Part shown: positions 25,263-37,684 of the stretch, piece after piece
Layout: every line of letters starts with the position of its first letter
Numbering within the stretch: the first letter of the stretch is position 1
Source: Polytrichum commune
Lineage: Eukaryota > Streptophyta > Polytrichopsida > Polytrichales > Polytrichaceae
Length of the DNA stretch: 60,000 nucleotides
Assembly: GCA_950295325.1 (NCBI GenBank)
Contig: OX485807.1
Coordinates: forward strand, 31,841,666 to 31,901,665
Direction: 5' to 3'
Program-made: the position numbers and the translations under genes
The notes under the pieces: model-generated
Told to the model about the DNA's origin: nothing
Seen by the model: only the letters and a program-made list of their open reading frames with translations
Databases searched by the model: none

Positions 25263-27160
25263 TCAGAGGTCACAGCCCCAACCTTGCTCAGGATCAGACA
25301 TACTTTCAAACTTACCCTCCTTGCCAACCCCATACATTGCTTCATTGTGCGAGCTTTGGAGATTGACTCCTTTGTCTTGGGGTGTCCTTGTAAATCCATT
25401 CCTATGAATGCTACTTTGCTCTAAGCCATTGGTGCATCTGAAAAGTGCACCAGTTTGAGAATTTGGAGATGGCATAATAGGGAGTGAGAGGGAGGAAGGA
25501 GGGTGCCTTTGTTCTTGAGCATCGTTCTCAAAACCTTCATAACCACTAGAAGTCAATCCGGAATCAAAATACTCTTCATCTATCCAGTCGCCGTAAATAG
25601 TCGAAATCTCCGTTGGCCCTCTCCAGCTTGAACTCCCCTTTGAACCATCTTTTCCAGACAGTGACGCCCCCCTTTGGTGTCTCTGGTTTCCGCCACCTGC
25701 ATCTTTTGAAGACGTGCCGCTAGACTTCGGTTCACAAATAGCAGGAGCAGGAGCAGTAGAATCCAGCTGCCCACCCCCATATCTTTGCAATTCTGAATCC
25801 AATAAAGTACATATAAATGTGATCATGTTTTGACCAGTTTTGAAAAGAGGTTAAAAAAATATGCAGGGAAACTTTCCATCAAATTGGTGATAGTTTCAAG
25901 AGCATGATGCAACCATAGCAGCTGGACATGCTCATCACTAACTAGTCTTTCAAAGGTTCTAGCACTCTTCCATCACTATAGGTGATTTGAGTTGATAAAT
26001 CAATGTCCCAATCTCAAGTCAGTGATGAACAATTCAATGTAGCACTCAGTTGACACCACTTGCTTCTTGTGGACAAACATAGATTTTTGACACATCCATG
26101 TGAAAGTGATTCCGTTCAAGAAAAAGGCATGCATCAAATAGATACTTCCTGAGCAGGTTAGGATCTTTAATTAGGGTTTCTAGCATTTCTCATACCAGTA
26201 CAACTACAGAAAACAAATCCCATCCTCAAACAATCGTAATGGTACACATTTAAACTTCTTATCATCGTGATCACAACAAGTCCTAGTAAGACATTCTAAT
26301 CTTGCCATCATAACAGTGAAGCAGACATCCAAAGTAAGGGTATGCCTGTGAAATGGTTCAAAGTGGACTGCTCCCAATACAACCGGCTGCGATTGATCAT
26401 CTATCCTCAAAGGACTACTCTCTGTTCTACTTGAAGAGACAGAATTACCTCTACACAGCCTGCAATCCTTCGCAAATTCAGAAACCTAGTATCAAGACTT
26501 ACTGATTCAATCAAATTGCTTTTCCAGGAACCTTACACATCTTAGAGAGTGGATGCATATGTGCAATGGTGGTGGTGCAATGTTGAGTGGTCATGATCTC
26601 AATAGTCCTAGTCATAAAGGTGAAGCATACATCCTAAGTAAACAGTATGCCTGTGAAAGGGTTCAATGTAGCCTGCTCCCAATACAACCTGCTGCACCTG
26701 ACCATCTAACCCTCCAAGGTTTTCTATACAGTTCCACTCAAAAAGATAGAGTTTACTTCTACATAGCCTGTAGTCCTTCATGCCATCGAAAGCCTAGTAC
26801 TTATCGAGACTTCAAATTCTGGTTATGTGTGGTTCACTTGACTCATGTAATCACATTGCTTTTTCTGAAACTCTACACATCTTTGAGTAGGGTTAAGTGG
26901 TGATTATATAGAATCCAGTGAGCAACTGATGCAAGCGATTTGGTGACTTACCATCAGATCCGTGTGCAAAGTGGCATTTATCACCAAACGGACAGTGTCC
27001 TGTCGTCTCCCATTTGTTACACAATCTCGTTTTCCAATTTGAAGGCCGAACCATGGAATTGTTTCCTGAAGCTGGAGGCGTGGAGCTCCCTGCTTCCTTC
27101 AAATTTCCATTTGAGGAGGTTGGAATCTCCAGCAGTTTGGGAGAAGCAGCAGAGACAACG

Positions 27161-27192
<32 letters not shown>

Positions 27193-28041
27193 TGCCTCTC
27201 TCGCCTCCCGCACTGCCCTCGGCACACTCTGCTCGTCGTGCAAGAAATTGCACTTCTCACCGTACGGACAATTGCCCTCTCCAAAGTATTTCTTACACGG
27301 GCGCGTCTTGTGGAACCGCACTTGCGAGTCTGTTGAGCCACCCTGTGCTCCAGAACCCCCTTGACTGGGAGACTGGCTTGGCAGTGGAGGGGGAAGCTCT
27401 TGGGACGCCACAAACTCTTCCCACCCCGGCGGTGGCTTACGTAGCTCTTCCATCCCATGCGCAAAATTGCAATTCGTGTTGTAAGGGCAGTTGCCACTAC
27501 GAAACCGACTGCACAGCTTTGTCTTGTAGAAAATGCTTCCCGATCCGCGTCCCCTCCCAACAGCACCTGCCCCTGACCCTGACCCTGGAGCTCCTATAGG
27601 GGAATTATACCCTGGACCAAAGCTTTCCCCCCCACTCGAATTCGCTTTGCCAAGAGGAAATGCTCCTCCACTGCCACCTCTGCCACCCGAGGAGGATGGT
27701 CCTCCATTGCTCTGATTCTGATGATTCTGATGATGTTGATGATGGTGATGATCTCCATCATCTGTGGTGCGTAATTTCTTTTCTGCAGGCTCTGCACCGG
27801 ATAAGGCCGAGGGCGGGGGCCGTCCTCTCCACTTCCCAAACCCTTGAGGCTCGGATGACGGTGCTCCTCCATAGCCACCCCTGCCCCAAGATGACGAATC
27901 ATTGTCAAGCTCGTACTCACCATCGTCTGCCCACTGATCTAGGTCCAAGCCCCCTGCTGCTTCCTCAAAGCCTAGGCCATCCATGGCCCCTCCTCCCGGC
28001 GCCCCCATCATCCCTAACTCGGCTGCCGCTGTGGTGTCCAT
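25263..28041 (-). CDS. Triple CCCH zinc-finger protein (At1g32360-like)
   Basis: Two exons, 28041-26952 and 25792-25263, joined by a GT-AG intron, give 539 residues. Three zinc fingers have C-x7/8-C-x5-C-x3-H spacing: C177/C185/C191/H195, C249/C258/C264/H268 and C341/C350/C356/H360. Each is preceded by a KTKLC-, KTRPC- or KTRLC-type lead. The C-terminal half carries the motif [18 protein letters not shown] (about 420-437), which closely matches the end of Arabidopsis At1g32360 and indicates the same plant family. Such proteins usually bind RNA and may act in nuclear or cytoplasmic mRNA control; the target here is unknown. The N-terminus is acidic and Gly-rich, with a His/Gln/Asn run (98-110) and a polyalanine run (about 284-294). 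The first in-frame ATG is 28041, in context GCCATGG; the frame is open upstream but has no ATG. Confidence 0.93.
26235..26890. repeat. Tandem duplication inside the CCCH intron
   Basis: Two diverged copies of about 300 bp lie side by side, roughly 26235-26545 and 26560-26890. Shared landmarks in order are a GTGAAGCA-GACATCC or ATACATCC block, TATGCCTGTGAAA, CTGCTCCCAATACAACC, CATCTA with a CCTC block, a TCTACA-AGCCTG block, GACTTA or GACTTC, and TTGCTTTT followed by TACACATCTT. The duplication enlarges the intron to 1159 bp without touching either splice site. Confidence 0.8.
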
Positions 28042-29060
28042 GGCAACAAACAAACAAACAAACTTGCCCTCTGTCTGTGTGTGGTTTGTTTTGTTTCCTA
28101 TTCCCTTGCTTACAGAAATCCTTGTCGGGAATGAAGAAGCCCCCTTAGCCTATAGTACACTCTGTGCTTCCTTCCCCGCCAACCCCCCATCCTTTACCAC
28201 CACAAATTCTACCACCAAATTTCGAATTCCTGCCTTGGAAAAATATTCACCCCGACCCACAAGTTCCCAGCATCAATTAGCTACATTCCACAAACTTAAG
28301 AAAAACACACATACAAACACACAGTACACACACACAAAAATGGCATCATCAACATTCACAAACATCATCAAGATAAACACAAACACAACCACAAACACAT
28401 TCAGATTGACATTCGAGGTAAATTTCGTCATTTCTCAAACTACCCATTCCACTATCACAACCAATTTTATATTCTCCCAACCCTGTAATTCCCTCCACAG
28501 ACACCCCCACATTTACGAGACTTGCCTAGTCCTAATGCTTAACCCACCTGTATTACTGTTTTTTTGGCGCGCCCTTGCGTCCGTCTGCGACCTTAATAGA
28601 AACTCCCCAATAATCAATCACCCGAGGCCTCCTTTGCTTCTCCTTTTGCAGTTACAAGTAAAGTACGACGAAGAGCAGAGTGGTCCTTCCCTTCCCCCTT
28701 CCCCCTTCCCCCTTCCCTTCCTACGATGGACAAGTTCCTGCGACAGAAGAAGAGAAGAGTTCCCAAGTTTCCCTTTCGAACATTGCTGTGGAGACTTAGA
28801 AGAGTAGTGACGATGTAGAGAATACGCGAGGGGGGTGCGTGCGTACTCTCCTGCTTCGATGGCTGCGTCCCGCGAAGAATTGTGCCGCGATCGCATGAGG
28901 GGCATGGCATGCCGCGGGGGAGGTGACGGGTTATGACGGGCGATGACGGGAGGGCTCCCACACGCGCAGGAAGGGATTGAGGGAAGGGAGGAGGGCAGGA
29001 GGGCAGGGAGGCAGGGAGAGCACAATTTACGAAACTTTTGCGACGGGCAGCTCCTCTCAT
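28042..29060 (-). promoter_or_regulatory. CCCH gene upstream region, strand-biased sequence
   Basis: The kilobase before the CCCH start codon holds its promoter and leader. On the minus strand it begins with a GTTT repeat just before the ATG (about 28045-28062). On the plus strand there is a C/A-rich stretch with ACACA runs at about 28300-28340 and a CCTTCCC tandem at about 28685-28722. A GC-richer, purine-rich block follows (about 28820-29030). No TATA box is certain. Confidence 0.4.
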
Positions 29061-29324
29061 GCTGCCCAAAACCATCATGTTGGGGAGTGAGTGATATAAA
29101 GATCATGGTGCTCCTAGAATGGAACATAACATTACACAACTCCTTGGGTGCGTTTTGTGGGATCAGGTAACACATGAGCATAATTTTCCTTTTATTTTTT
29201 CATTTTGCGTTTAATGGAGCACTCAGGTTGTATATTATGAACTTTTTGATAAGCAACTATAATTATTCATTTTTAAAAATTGTAACGTCTTTCTTTGGAA
29301 GAGACCATCATGTAGTTGCTTAAT

Positions 29325-29452
29325 AATCTTATGAAACTTTGAGCACTTAAGACTCTTAACCTAGGACACAAGGTCTCAATATACAGCCATATGCAAAATT
29401 TATGGGTCAAGAGTCTTAAGTGCTCAAAGCTAGTAACATAAGATTCATAATA
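29325..29452. repeat. Foldback (inverted repeat) with 21-bp perfect stem
   Basis: CTTTGAGCACTTAAGACTCT at about 29337 and its complement near 29409-29429 form a perfect stem. It extends outward imperfectly to AATCTTATG and CATAAGATT. The loop is about 50 bases. It resembles a small foldback transposon, but no target duplication was identified. Confidence 0.7.
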
Positions 29453-29479
29453 TTCAAGTATCACCTTATAAAAAATTAT

Positions 29480-30305
29480 GGGTTTGAGACCTTAATTTAT
29501 ACAATGTCGTGTTAAAAAAAGGAGAGAATAAAAAAACATACTCATATTTGACATTGATGATCAAAATACAACATATGTATTTGCATCCAAGGGCCTTCAT
29601 GTTGCACATTTGAACTTACATCTTCAATAACATCAAGATATTCGACGGGTTCAAAAAGTGCATCATAAAAATAAATTAATATAAGATAGGGTCACTTTTG
29701 AGATAATTACCTTAAAATGGAAGCATGTAGTTCAACTAAATGTTTTTGTGGATGAAGGCGCTTAATCTGGACCTCTTGGATGCTTAAGGGTTTGAAGGAT
29801 TTTTTTTGTGGGCAACCATTTTTGTCCATCCATATCATTGCACACATTTACACTATAATATTTTGAATTGAGAATTTTGTGTGAACAATACTATCTTCAC
29901 AAACATGTCATCCCATATGGTCATATCCATCATTAGAGCTGCAAGTTGCAAACTATCTTAAATCGTTGAATTGGGAAAGTGTTTTCTGAGTAAAATTGGG
30001 AGATATGGGCTTTGACCTTTAAGAGTTAAAAGACGAGAGGGCTCAATATATGACAAACATACACAATTTTTACACCAAGTTTCAAAATTCCTTTCTCTTT
30101 TATTTAGGGTATGAGACTTTAATTATTACATTACATAATGTCAAGGACAATATAATAATATATATCATAGGTGACATTGATGATACAAAGTAAATATTTG
30201 TATTGAAAGACACTCAGATTGTGTACTTACCATAAAATTTCAATAGCATCAAGGCTTTCAATTGATTTGAAGAGTGCACTTGAGGAAATAAGTTAATATT
30301 ATTAT
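29480..30305. repeat. Diverged direct repeat, two units about 625 bp apart
   Basis: Units at about 29480-29690 and 30105-30305 share, in order, a GAGAC or GAGACTTTAAT block, an ACAATGTC or ATAATGTC block, TGACATTGATGAT, a GTATTTG or TTTGTATTG block, AT-CAATA-CATCAAG and AAGAGTGCA or AAAAGTGCA. Divergence is high, so this is an old duplication. Confidence 0.55.
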
Positions 30306-30558
30306 TAAGAGCTTACTATACTACTAAAAGTGCATGGACAAAAGTTGCTTGACCAATAGCAAACTTTCAGAATGTTCAGATTTTCAAGCACATAGAGCAT
30401 TTGTTATAGAGGCTTCTACCCTAGTGCAATGTCTACATATCAATCATCCTCAATGGGGAGACAATATATTTTGGGGAAGCATCGCCCCGTGACAAAAAAA
30501 AACTTTAAGGTGAAGGCCACCTTCCTACCTTCCTACCTTCCTACCTTCCTTCCAATTG

Positions 30559-30594
<36 letters not shown>

Positions 30595-32879
30595 ATAGCA
30601 CCATAGCTAGTTCATGCAAAAATTATTCCCCAAAAAAACTTGTAAAAAACCAGATTTTATGAGCCCAGTCAAACGAATAAGTGAAAATTGAAATTTCAAA
30701 TTTCAAATTTTTAGCCAAAAATTTATATATATATATATATATAGTCATTTCGAGGTGCATGGATCAGGTATGGTGCTACAGTAAATTACAGAAATTTAAG
30801 CTTCCTAAGGATATGCTGAGTTCTTGGAATTTTTTGTGAAAGCTTTGAAGCACACTAAGAGTTTCAAGTGCTCAAAATTTCCATTTTCATTACTACTACC
30901 TTGACATAGTGTAAATGATGCATAAAGTCGGATTTATTGTGGCATTATGTTTAATGTTTCACATACTTATTATGGACCACATTAGTATTCAAACACTTTA
31001 AAAGTGATGCGTTGTCTTGTTATAAACTATTGAAACTTCTTGCCATTTTCAATTATTTCTTATGTTCTAATAATAATAACCCACATTAATCTATGTTCTT
31101 GATAAACAATGTGGCCCACAGTAATAAGGAAACCAAGAAAACATGAAAAGAAAAGGTGGTACCAGGAAAATAACATGACCCACACAAATTTGCCCAATGG
31201 TTTTTTTGTCATGAGTCAATGATGAAATTATAGTGTGACCCACACTAGATCAAAAATGTTCAGTGCTCTTATATCAATCTCTCTCACTCCCCAACATGAT
31301 ACTTTGGGGCAGCATGAGAGTTGCCCATGACAAAATGCTTACAGTGTCCAATAAGTAAGTGTAGTGTGTTTTCACGTGTAATCAACTTAAAATATGGTAT
31401 TCATGAATACGTCACATGGCATGCAAAAATGTCACAAATGTTGTTTTTTCGAATACAAGGACGGCCGGCTTGAATTGGTCTTTGAAGGCAACTTTTGTCA
31501 ACTACATCTGGTTATATTTACAAAATGCTAGCAACATGTGTAAGTGATAGCGAGAGAAGAAGTTATTTTATGTTGTGAACAAGTGGTTCTTCATTGTTAC
31601 TTCAAACACTCTTGATAGCAATCAAAACATAACAATCATGATATAAAAGGACTTATTCTCACTTTGTAAACTTGTATCATAGGTGCCCATACAAAATTAG
31701 TATCAAAACACATTTCCCCCCCCCCCTTCAAAGTTGAAGTGCATTATGAAAGACTAGAACTAAGTCGGAATTGAAAAATTAAAAAATTAAAAAAATTAAA
31801 AAATTAAAGTCACATGTGAATATGCCATTTTCACGAATACTAAGTTACGGGTACTTCCATCTTAGTGTTAACACTATATTGAACTATTCTCATAAGGGAA
31901 ACATGATATTTTGGGGTAACGTGAGAGTTGCGCATGACAAAAAAAACAAGGCTAAGGTTACCTTGTCTCCCTCCCTCCTTCCTTCCTTCCTTCCTTTAAA
32001 TGTGTGTGAATTACAAATTGAGCTTCTTATGGGTTTGCTATGTTCTTGAAATTTTATTTGAACTTTTTAAAGCGTGTTAAACCTTAAGTGTATGAGAAGC
32101 CCAATTTGAACTTCTCCATGCACAAAAGCATGTATTGGAACTACATTACACACTTTCATTTCTCTAGTGGATTGAGTCAAAAGTAATCCTATCTAATAAT
32201 ATACATGTGCAGTCAATCATCTATGTCGTGTCTATGATAGTTTGTTAACATCTATGCCAATCACAGTATGAATCCCCCAAGAGTATGACTATGGTATGTC
32301 ATGGTGTTGTTTTTAAGGCTTAATGTTGGTGTCGGGTCTATGTACCATCATAGCCAAATGTCAAGTGAGTTGTTATGAAGGGACATTGCAAGACAAAGTA
32401 TGAAATGTTTGCAAGGCTTGTGATTTGTATGTAAATGTTTGCAAAGCATGATCAATTCCAAGTGTGGGATTTGCAATAAGCTATACTTACATGTTGTTTT
32501 ACATCCCTCAATAAATGAAATAGTGGGCTAGTATGAAGAAAAAGAGTATTGTGCTTGTGTAGTCAACAAGGTCCATTGATGTTCCCTCCAAAAGTCTTGA
32601 TGTTTTTTTCTCAATAATAGCTTGTATACTCTATTTCACCAGTTTAGTCCATGTTGATGCTAAAGAACACACCCTTGTGTCAAACAAACACAAATACTGG
32701 GTGATTCCTTTTGAAGCTTTGCACCCTCTAGACATCACCAAGGCGAGACCTATATAAACCTACAAAAACATCACTTGTCAATACCCATGTCCAAATTTAT
32801 AAATAACAAGCAAAATTTGGAGTGTGTATGAGTTTGGATAAACTTGCAGACTAATGCCAAGAAAGAGTGTGTAACAGTG

Positions 32880-32933
<54 letters not shown>

Positions 32934-33225
32934 CATAGGTTTACTTGTGTGCTTTAGCTATTTGTGCACACTATACTCTGTCCAACTCCAAAATTTATTT
33001 CATTTTTCCGGAGATTCCAAAATGACCTTTTGTACCGCCGGATACCCAGAATCAAACTATTTCGAGACAAAAGTGTTGAAATGGACCTGAGTGGTGGAGT
33101 AATCAATCAGTGTCCATGAATTTACGCCTGAAGATCAAAGATCAACCACTAGAAAGTACAGAACGCCTACTGTAGTTGATTATGATAACTCTAATTTGTA
33201 CAAATACTCATGGGAAAGAATATAC

Positions 33226-34542
33226 CAGACGAAGTTGTAAGCAAAATCTCGTACTCTACTCCGACTTCAAGATCACAAGCTTCAAGCACCTTCAGACTAT
33301 CACTTTGCCCATTTAGAGCTTCCAATGTGATGGACTCATAGTATGCTGATTCTGGCCATAACATGTAATGTGGCATCCTTAGGTGAGCAACACGGGTTAG
33401 GGTTGAGCCCCAAAATTCTCATCTCGCTTGCTGCGTCGAAACCAGAACCCTTGAGGAGATGCTTCGCAAAGTGCTTGAGAACAGGCGCAAATTGGTACAT
33501 GCTTCCCGATGTCACACATTCCACAAAGTGTGCATTTGGAAACAGACGTGGGATGATACTGGCCCAATCCTCCTTGGAGCATTCCATCCCTACTCTGCTG
33601 GCCTGCTGGTCTCCGATCCATTGAGTGTGAGGATTTTCTCCACTTCAGATCGCAGTTCTGGTTGTGTTTGTTTTTATTTTTTGGTTGAGTTTGCCAGTCC
33701 TGATGTCTTCAACAATCTCAGGCCATTGTTTCTGCAATGCTCGTACTGCTCCAACCACAGTTGCTGCAAGTTCAAACACATTTTTTCTCTTTTCCAATTA
33801 AAAGGTGGCAAATTAAGAAGCAAAAAAAAGCAACTCTCCCCTTTCGAACAGTTGTTACCAAATCACTTCTAATGATTCTGATGAATCAATGCTGTGCTGC
33901 TTCACCAAGTTGTGACGGAATTAGAACTGGGCTGCGCTTCCGAATGTCATAATCTCTAGAAATAATTGGAAGCTAATTTACTGAAGCAGGAGTTCCCATC
34001 TACCCCCCTAGGTCTTTAATGTCACTTCTTAGAATTGATTCTTACTAGGATTAAAAATGCTTATAATGTGATTCAAATAGCTCCAAAATAATGCTTCTTA
34101 AAAATGTTTCAAGATCCCCACACCAAGTTATAAATGAGTTTTTGACCTAAAGTTGAATCCTACGAATGTGCTATAAATATTTTAGCCCAATGACTTGGAG
34201 GGAGTCTCACGAGAATGGGTGCTTTCGTATCCTTAGGAAGCAAGGGGGAGGGGACTTATTAGATTATGGTGTTTAACTCACCAGTAAAGAAGCTACATAG
34301 TTTCATAGTATATGTTAATTATGATAGTCAACAGAAGAGGTGACAGTACAAACCTTGAGCTGAGTCATTACACAGAACGATTGCATCAAGAGAGCAATTT
34401 TTATTCTTTGGGTCATGCACTCGGGCTATGAAGTGTTGATCTATGAAATAGTTTGATGTTGCACCTCCAACCATGATCCCTGATGGTCTGGCAAAATGCT
34501 TTCTAGCAAATAAAAGAGACATAGATTTACCACCCTCAAACC
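33226..34542 (-). pseudogene. GH3 acyl-acid amido synthetase pseudogene fragment
   Basis: GH3 enzymes conjugate auxin, jasmonate or related acids to amino acids. Two recognisable pieces lie in order. Piece one (34542 to about 34330) reads GGKSMSLLFARKHF, GGATSNYF and ends LYCHLFC followed by TGA where the family has LLCGL, a likely Gly-to-stop change. Piece two (33763 to 33226) reads VVGAVRALQKQWPEIVEDIR, then RSEVEKIL in another frame, then MECSKEDWASIIPRLFPNAH in a third. It continues to LGLNPNPCCSPKDATLH, and one base of shift leads to WPESAYYES and LEVGVEYEILLTTSSG. A donor-like GGTATAT follows at 33225. The N-terminal ATP-binding part and the last exon were not found. One nonsense codon plus at least three frame breaks mean it cannot encode an enzyme. 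Confidence 0.88.
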
Positions 34543-34579
34543 CTAGAAAACATCTACATTTGCCATGACCCAACTTCAA

Positions 34580-35500
34580 GAAAAATCTTCAAATTCCATG
34601 TTAAGGGGATCATATATAACTTTCTCTCATTCATCAAATTATTGTCGTGTTCATGTGGGTGTAAGAAGCCATATGTAAAAGTTGTCTAGCTTGGGTTTTA
34701 GATATTGTTGCTACTACGCATAGGGGTTTTTAACACGCCCTATTTGACATATGCCACCTAGGACTCATGAAGGAAATCACATTTTTGTATTAGATGTGTT
34801 TCAAACTAACTATTTTGACTCAAAATGTCATGTTTTTGACATGTCCTAGATGATAGTGTGTCAAATGAGTTGTGTCGGAAAGACCCCCATTTCGATACTA
34901 GGTGGTGCGTGACATTGTAGTCATGTGCATAATTGATCGAAAATGACAATGAAGTACATGGAAATGGGCTCAGTTGAACACCAGTGAATTTTTGAAGCCT
35001 CGGATCAAAATCCAGCCTTCAAATGCATTTGATGTTTCAGGGAAGTACTTGAGTTTCCTAGATGTGGTCCCTGAGCTGCAATCACCAGCAATCCCCATAA
35101 TTTGTTTAAATTACTCTTGAGAATTAGCAACTCAGCCCTTAAATAGCACAAATTGGGTAATTAGCTTCTAGGGGGAAGACATTCACACCGAACTTATTTG
35201 TCACCTTCAATAGCAATTTATAAGCATGTTCTGCAATGCAGGAACTGCCAATTCCAATGACTTGTGTGTGTGTGTGTATATATATCTTTTTTCTTTTTTT
35301 TTGGAGAAAGAGAGAGAGATAGATAGATATCACTCTGTGAGTGTGAATTAGTGAAGGTAATCCCCAAGAAATTCTGACTCATCACAAAGACTAGCCATTA
35401 TACTACAAGAGTTTCTCTATACTAGGCACAGACTACAAATCATTGCATACAGGTCTGAGGGACACAATTCGCGGTGGTATTTGTGCTGATCAAAATTTTC
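34580..35500. other. Intergenic with short microsatellites
   Basis: No gene is supported. A (TG)n(TA)n tract (about 35263-35286) and a GA/GATA run (about 35305-35330) are present. The missing upstream exons of the GH3 pseudogene would lie here on the minus strand, but I could not recognise them. Confidence 0.5.
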
Positions 35501-35689
35501 ACAAGTCAATATCCTTGTACAAGTAGTGTGCAATTAAATCTGCGAAGGAGAAACTTGTCCAGGAACTCCTCTGGGTCAAACCCCGGATCTTCAGGGTTTA
35601 ACCCCCGCATTGACGGCAAGACAAAGAGGTCATGCATCAGCTGCCCGATCCACCTTCTCCACATTGCCCATTATATATGAACCCACCAC

Positions 35690-35890
35690 CACAGATTATC
35701 CTGCTGCCACCGGGCTGCTACCCCTCTGGAATTGATTTCGGTTTGCCTGCATCATCCAAGACCTCAAACAATTATCTGTTCAGTAGATTTGTAGCCTCCT
35801 CCTCCTCCTCCGCAGCTGAGCAAAGTGGCCAACCTTGGTGTTACAGATGCTTCAGGCTGGTACTACTGAGAAGGGACGCATGCATATGAT
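35690..35890 (+). pseudogene. Unidentified decayed coding segment, copy 1
   Basis: The plus strand reads FGLPASSKTSNNYLFSRF, then a polyserine run encoded by TCC repeats, then AAEQSGQPWCYRCFRLVL. The same order, in a decayed frame, occurs about 9.3 kb downstream near 45000-45140. Conservation between the copies suggests a shared ancestral sequence, possibly coding, but I do not recognise the family and see no intact gene around it. Confidence 0.45.
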
Positions 35891-36681
35891 TCAAGATGGA
35901 CATCATGAGAAAATCAGCTATAAATTGAGCTTGCGACGCTGCTAGCAGGTACTTGAGAGAACATACTGAACAGCTTGTCGGGACAAAGTGATCACCCTGG
36001 TCACATATGCAGCTCTAATGTAAGCTTCGGGCTACCACTCGAACGGGATGCTGGATATCCTTCAAGACGTGAGTACTGCGAAGCTTTGGACTTCACATGA
36101 CGACTGCGAGTGCGAAGGACAAGTTGTGTGTCAATGGGGAACAGGTGCATGGGCTGTGGAAAGGTTCAATCTCACCTGTAGACTGAGGGTCAGGGCTAGT
36201 GGTGCATTTCTTTTTAATTTATTTTAGAATACACATTTTAAAATACTCGGCAAATGTTGACGCATTTTTTAATGTTTTTTATTATAAATTCACGACTACA
36301 GTTAGTCCAAGCTAGCAGGGCAAATATAGACATGCTCAACTTCGCCAATTGTTTCATATTACCATATAGCATTAGTATAATCAAACTCCATGGCAGTGTA
36401 TGAGTCTTAAGTGTTGCCACACGAACTGACAAATATAGGAATACATAATGCACCACATGACACACCAGACAAGTCGTGAATGGTGGTTTGCATTTGCAAT
36501 GTCTTCATTTTTGGATCAATACTTGGGCAGCGAAGAGCTCGAAGAACTGATCTTGGAAGAGGGGAATGTTTTTGACAATGATTTGCCATAAAGGACCCCA
36601 CGGATTGATGTCTTCGATGATTTTCAATAGAAAGCATAAGAATTATTATTATTATTTATTTTTATAATGCTGCCTCTGACC

Positions 36682-36907
36682 CAATGATCGGGGAGATTTT
36701 TGGGCATAACCGGTTGAGATCCTAGTGTTTGCAAGTCCAACCGGTTACATGTTGACATCCTCCAGTTTTCCTTTATTAAATTGGGGTATATTCTTTAAAT
36801 TCCTCTAAAATGATTGGTAGTTTTCCTGCAGTCTTGAACTTCAACCGGTTATTTCTCAAACTCAACCGGTTCATTTGTAACTAACGGCCGGTTCTCCCCA
36901 ATCATTG
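36682..36907. mobile_element. MITE-like element with AACCGG repeats
   Basis: A 226-bp segment is bounded by CAATGATCGGGGAGA (36682-36696) and, inverted with one mismatch, TCTCCCCAATCATTG (36893-36907). The interior contains several AACCGGTT motifs, including CAACCGGTTCATTTG, which also occurs twice inside the element at 51077-52169. Target duplications are not clear. Confidence 0.6.
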
Positions 36908-36944
36908 CTCCGACCTCTAGAATAAAAAATGCAACACTAGTCAA

Positions 36945-37315
36945 GGCTAGATGCCCACCCCTATTACCAAGGTAAAAGGAGGCCTATTAAAATCAAGAAC
37001 CTCATAAGTTTGTTGTCAATTTATCTCAAGTGGGTCTCTCTAGACTAATAGCATGCCCACACTTTCAGTGAACACCTGGAACTGATCTCCGTGACATCCA
37101 ATGGCCAAAAGTGAGCTTAAAGTGGCCCGCTAAGACTGTTGGTAGGAGTCGTTTACTGGTCCCCCACATCATTAAGTGTGGGAATATTATAATTCAGAAC
37201 CTTTGATGCTAATTTCATAGTCAAATTGTTTAAAAAAAAGGAAATCTACAAGCTATGAGTTCTTATTCATGTAAATAATGATAGGGGCCCAACGCAAAGA
37301 GGTGGGTGTCTAGCC
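36945..37315. mobile_element. MITE, family A copy 2
   Basis: Starts GGCTAGATGCCCACCCCTAT and ends with the inverted form AGAGGTGGGTGTCTAGCC. It shares both termini, the CCAAGGTAAAAG inner motif and GGGCCCAAC near the right end with the copy in the CLS intron at 8473-8707. It is longer (about 371 bp) and diverged in the middle. Confidence 0.75.
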
Positions 37316-37684
37316 TTGGCCAATTGGAAGAAATTTAAATTAGCCCCTACAACGATACCAGTGGCCGTCAAAGAGTTCAAATGTACTTATAAACTGTAAC
37401 TTATCTTCCTGGGCACGTGAAAAGTATGACGGATGTGTTTGATGCCAACAGAGATGTATGCGGATCTTGACAACCATGTACACCACACAATGTCTTTCAA
37501 CTCCTTCCTCTTGTTCATTGCTCCCAATATATATGTCTACATGAGATTGGACTACGTGCGTTGGGTTTGTATAAGGACATTCAAATTCCAAATTTAAATT
37601 AGATCTTTCTTTATCTTTTGTTCAATTTATGACTAACTTAAACAAATTGTGGAAGGAGTTCCAAATCGATGATTTAACTTGCTG

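Larger units (their letters stand above)
29061..33000. other. Repeat-rich intergenic region without genes
   Basis: No coding signal was found in nearly 4 kb. A motif combining CCCCAACATGAT with a GGCAGCATGAGAG-like block recurs near 29050-29090 (minus), 31288-31320 (plus) and, more diverged, 30460-30490 and 31895-31940. Two CCTTC/CCTAC pyrimidine tandems follow such copies (30520-30550 and 31970-31996). Microsatellites are (TG)n at about 30560-30590, (TA)n at about 30725-30742, and (TA)n(CA)n(TA)n at about 32879-32932. A run of 11 C lies at 31716-31726. Confidence 0.55.

Noticed and set aside
27014-28148. Plus-strand open frames opposite the CCCH gene
   Set aside because: Composition follows from the GC-rich, repetitive antisense of a confirmed zinc-finger coding exon.
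32980-33050. A possible last exon of the GH3 pseudogene (RRYKRSFWN-like text)
   Set aside because: The resemblance to the GH3 RYR-GD and FWN region is too short and out of register to support.
35139-35333. Minus-strand open frame with protein-like text upstream of the GH3 pseudogene
   Set aside because: It does not match GH3 N-terminal blocks or any family I know, and half of it is a TG/TA microsatellite.
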